Below are positions 61,585-64,000 of a stretch of 64,000 nt of DNA, in pieces. Source of the DNA: Phormidium tenue FACHB-1052. Lineage in GTDB: Bacteria; Cyanobacteriota; Cyanobacteriia; Phormidesmidales; Phormidesmidaceae. The notes under the pieces were generated by a model that saw only the letters and a program-made list of their open reading frames with translations, made no database searches and had not been told where the DNA came from. Location of the stretch: NCBI RefSeq assembly GCF_014696675.1, contig NZ_JACJQN010000019.1, positions 60,466 through 124,465 of the forward strand, given 5' to 3'. Position numbers and translations under genes: made by a program. The first letter of the stretch is position 1; each line of letters starts with the position of its first letter.

Positions 61585-62409
61585 CTAACCCACCGGGAAC
61601 GGATGCTGCTGAATGGCTTTGGCCAAGTTTTCTGGAGTGCCAATATCCAGATAGCTGCCCTGGGCAAAGGGCTGTGCCTCTATCCGCAAACCCGACGCCA
61701 ACGCCGCCTGCATAACATCCCCAATCGGAACTTCAGTGTAGGGTGGCAGGATAGTTAGATGCTGGGGAATTTGGGTGCCGATCAGGGCCTGCTGGCGATC
61801 GCGCACAAACCTGTGCAAAAAGTCTGAGAAGCTGGGCCGCCAGGCGGCGATCGCCCACATGTAGGGCAGATGAGTCAGGCCAGACTTTTCGTAAATGCCC
61901 CGCACCACGCCGCTCTCGTCAAAATCGACCACCCCCACCGTCTCCGGCTGATCGGTAGGAAACAGTCCCAGCACCACATCCGCTGTGCCGCCGTGCAGCC
62001 GCTCCAGCAACACCTGATAAGCATCTCCCGGCTCAAATAGAATATCTGGAAAACCGAGCACCACCGTCGCCCCGCGTAAAAAAGGGTAAGCCTGGTTGAG
62101 GCTAAAGGGCACCCCAAAGGGCACATGCACCGTTAAATAGCTCAGGTGCATCCCTAAATCGGCCCCATCACCCAAAAAGTTGGGGATATCCCACTTGCCG
62201 GGTCGCAGAATGAAAAACGCCTGCTCCACCCCGGCCCGCCGCATTTTTTCCAGCAAATAGTGGCACACCACCTTGGGGCGAGGCCCCGATTGATTCGTTA
62301 GCATGCGAAAACCAATCGGAAATAGTTCTTTGCTCATCGGCAAGGGTGAAATGCGCGTACCTTGCCCGGCGGCAGGAATTAAACCAATGGTTGGTAGCGA
62401 CGTAGACAT
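61585..62409 (-). CDS. Sugar-phosphate nucleotidyltransferase (RfbA/GlmU-like fold)
   Basis: A 274-residue nucleotidyltransferase. The N-terminal signature is GLIPAAGQGTRISPLPMSKELFPIG, with the Gly-rich loop and Lys. Further motifs are VLGFPDILFEPG and YMWAIAAWRPSF. It probably makes an NDP-sugar such as dTDP- or UDP-glucose, but the substrate is open because the product region differs from RfbA. It has no C-terminal left-handed helix. Confidence 0.85.
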   Translation of the reverse strand: MSTSLPTIGLIPAAGQGTRISPLPMSKELFPIGFRMLTNQSGPRPKVVCHYLLEKMRRAGVEQAFFILRPGKWDIPNFLGDGADLGMHLSYLTVHVPFGVPFSLNQAYPFLRGATVVLGFPDILFEPGDAYQVLLERLHGGTADVVLGLFPTDQPETVGVVDFDESGVVRGIYEKSGLTHLPYMWAIAAWRPSFSDFLHRFVRDRQQALIGTQIPQHLTILPPYTEVPIGDVMQAALASGLRIEAQPFAQGSYLDIGTPENLAKAIQQHPFPVG

Positions 62410-62475
62410 CGGAATCGGGAACCTCGACGGCGATCAATCGTCCTTAATTATCCTGGTAGTAGGCGTGGGCTAAGC

Positions 62476-63081
62476 ATGATGCACCAATTCTGGCAGGCCA
62501 CCAATCAGCTGTCTTCACTATCTTTGGCGCTAGGGCAGCGCTTCGGCCACAGCGTCACTGCGCTGGCTCTAGTGGCGACCTCCTTGGCTGGGCTGGCCAT
62601 AGCCACACCCCAGGCCAGCGCCGCAGAAGACATTCACATCACCTACGGGTCGTTAGAAGCGCCGCCCATTTCTGTCAGCGATTTAGAATCATTCGCCACT
62701 ACAGGCATTGCTAGCCGCGACCTACAGCTGCTGCTCAACGTGCTTCGCATTGAGGAAGAGCAGGCCCGCCAGGTGCTAACCCAGAACGTGCTGGTGGACG
62801 TAGACACCGTGCGAGAAATGTCGGACACCTTTGCCGGGCAGTTTCTCTGGCGGCTGCTAGCCACGACCATTGAGTTTTCTGATAACGATACCCCCGGCTG
62901 GGAGCTGCTGCGCAACGCCGTTTTAGACACGGCAGAGACCGGCCAGCTCACCCTAATCGACGTACTCCGCACCATTGAGGCAACCACGCTACAGGTTGAC
63001 GGTCGGCGGGTGATGGCGATCGCATCTCAAATCGACCTTGAAAGGGCGGGTAGCTTAGCCTCCATACTGCTGGGCAAGTAA
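62476..63081 (+). CDS. DUF1400-domain exported protein
   Basis: A 201-residue protein with a signal peptide (hydrophobic about 27-47, cleavage near ASA-AE). The DUF1400 region follows (about 50-150: ITYGSLEAPPISVSDLESFATTG), which in cyanobacteria often precedes an alpha/beta hydrolase. Here no hydrolase domain follows, so it is the stand-alone form. It probably resides in the periplasm. Function unknown. Confidence 0.85.
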   Translation: MMHQFWQATNQLSSLSLALGQRFGHSVTALALVATSLAGLAIATPQASAAEDIHITYGSLEAPPISVSDLESFATTGIASRDLQLLLNVLRIEEEQARQVLTQNVLVDVDTVREMSDTFAGQFLWRLLATTIEFSDNDTPGWELLRNAVLDTAETGQLTLIDVLRTIEATTLQVDGRRVMAIASQIDLERAGSLASILLGK

Positions 63082-63169
63082 TGGTATTAGGGCCATCACT
63101 AGCGATCGTCTCCTGCTTTAAACAGCAGCTTAGAATGGTGGAAATGGCGACCGCCCTAGGCCTTTGTCT

Positions 63170-63673
63170 ATGTCCAAAATCGACTCAACTCCTACAGGTC
63201 AGGCTGTGGCCATCGGCAATCTCTACGCCGAAGACTTCTACGCTTGGACTCAGGCTCAGGCAGAACTGCTTCGCCATCAGGCCTGGAGCCAGCTTGACCT
63301 ACCCAATTTAATTGAGGAAATCGAATCCTTGGGCAAACAGCAGCACCAGGAACTTCGCAATCGCCTCAGCATATTGATTGGGCATTTATTGAAATGGCAT
63401 TACCAGCCCCAGGGACGCAGCCGCAGTTGGCTAGCCACCTTGCGTATTCAGCGGTTAGATATCGCTGACTTGCTAGACGATAACCCTAGCCTCAAACCTT
63501 ATTTATCCGAAGCCCTCGGCAAAGCCTACATCAAGGGAATTGAACTCGCTTCGGGCGAAACCAATTTGCCCAGCAGCACTTTTCCCTCCCAGTGCCCCTA
63601 TAGCCTGACCGAACTGCTGAATGCTAAATTCTTCCCTGGCGAACCCAGCGATCTGATCGCCGAGGAAAACTAG
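63170..63673 (+). CDS. DUF29 family protein
   Basis: A 167-residue helical protein of the DUF29 family, very common in cyanobacteria and usually in several copies. Typical are LYAEDFYAWTQAQAELLR, LIEEIESLGKQQHQELRNRL and LLKWHYQPQGRSRSW. ATG at 63170 is chosen over TTG 63164. The function is unknown; some members lie near toxin-antitoxin genes. Confidence 0.88.
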   Translation: MSKIDSTPTGQAVAIGNLYAEDFYAWTQAQAELLRHQAWSQLDLPNLIEEIESLGKQQHQELRNRLSILIGHLLKWHYQPQGRSRSWLATLRIQRLDIADLLDDNPSLKPYLSEALGKAYIKGIELASGETNLPSSTFPSQCPYSLTELLNAKFFPGEPSDLIAEEN

Positions 63674-63941
63674 ACCCTGCGCTACGGAAATATCGGCTTG
63701 CTGTCGCCACCACCAGGCGACCGATGCCTCTATCCTGTGCAACAACCGTTACATTCCGTTGCATGGATTGGAAAGTTTACGAATGTATAGAAAGATCGCT
63801 TGGGGTTTGGTGGCAGCAGCGATCTGGGAAGCGCGCGCGGTAAAGACTGGTCGCTATTTTGGATGCGATCGCCTCCTTCATCCCCTAAAGCCCACTCTCA
63901 TACCAAATCCGAATAGCATACCCCCGAAATAATTAGGCTAG

Positions 63942-64000
63942 TCAAGCGGGCCACCAGTGATAGTTGGTCAAGGCTTTAATCTCGGCTTGCATCGACAGCA
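63942..64000 (-). CDS. Possible 3' end of a gene running off the window
   Basis: On the minus strand the frame reads LSMQAEIKALTNYHWWPA and a TGA stop (63942-63944). The composition looks coding, and the 268 bp between the DUF29 gene and this end hold nothing else clear. The rest of the gene lies outside the window, so no product is named. Confidence 0.35.
   Translation of the reverse strand, partial: LSMQAEIKALTNYHWWPA

Overview
The window is a chromosomal segment of a cyanobacterium. The evidence is lineage-restricted genes (DUF3120, DUF2949, DUF760, Thf1/Psb29, a PrcA-type calcium-dependent protease, a UbiA enzyme of the plastoquinone type), two CHASE2/GGDEF/EAL sensors, and the constant recurrence of the HIP1 octamer GCGATCGC inside and between genes. 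The fairly high G+C and the gene set fit a filamentous Leptolyngbya/Nodosilinea-like organism; that placement is inference. There is no rRNA, phage, CRISPR array or complete insertion sequence.

Layout. 0.2-4.8 kb: DUF3120 membrane protein, an FHA-class III nucleotide cyclase, and a translation/RNA operon (L33, S18, an RNase II/R exonuclease). 5-16.9 kb: mostly minus-strand housekeeping genes (MFS transporter, CGFS glutaredoxin-BolA pair, GatA, Bax-inhibitor-1 family protein, Pgi, a cyclic-nucleotide-binding protein), interrupted by the plus-strand subtilisin PrcA. 17-25 kb: MscL, SSB, the shape operon mreBCD, GatB, UbiA and an RNA m5C methyltransferase. 25-32 kb: an AT-rich, strongly structured non-coding stretch, a small Cys-motif protein, ketopantoate reductase, an AraC-MGMT fusion, Psb29, a glycosyltransferase, a LysR regulator and an AT-rich LRAT-domain gene. 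32-36 kb: a FecR protein and a 1005-aa CHASE2-PAS-GGDEF-EAL protein in one operon.

36-46 kb holds the most interesting block. A class I glutamine amidotransferase, a GlnT-type gamma-glutamyl ligase preceded by a perfect NtcA box, an iron alcohol dehydrogenase and an aldehyde dehydrogenase lie together; FtsH and a Rieske oxygenase follow. The set could form a gamma-glutamyl-protected amine or amino-alcohol oxidation route under nitrogen control (inference). The alcohol dehydrogenase gene is bracketed by two inverted copies of a roughly 260-bp composite repeat, whose third copy lies at 60 kb. Each copy consists of REP-like hairpins with a GTAG/CTAC foot around a conserved structured core.

48-64 kb: a second CHASE2-GGDEF-EAL sensor, then the succinic semialdehyde dehydrogenase and ThDP-dependent 2-oxoglutarate decarboxylase pair of the cyanobacterial TCA shunt, a nitrilase-family amidase, a cation/proton antiporter, tRNA-Thr(TGT), an orphan ABC ATPase, ScpB, DUF760, a nucleotidyltransferase, DUF1400 and DUF29 proteins. 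Several gene ends carry long perfect hairpins without a U-tract, and two intergenic regions (25.1-25.3 kb and 47.7-47.9 kb) look like unannotated structured RNAs.
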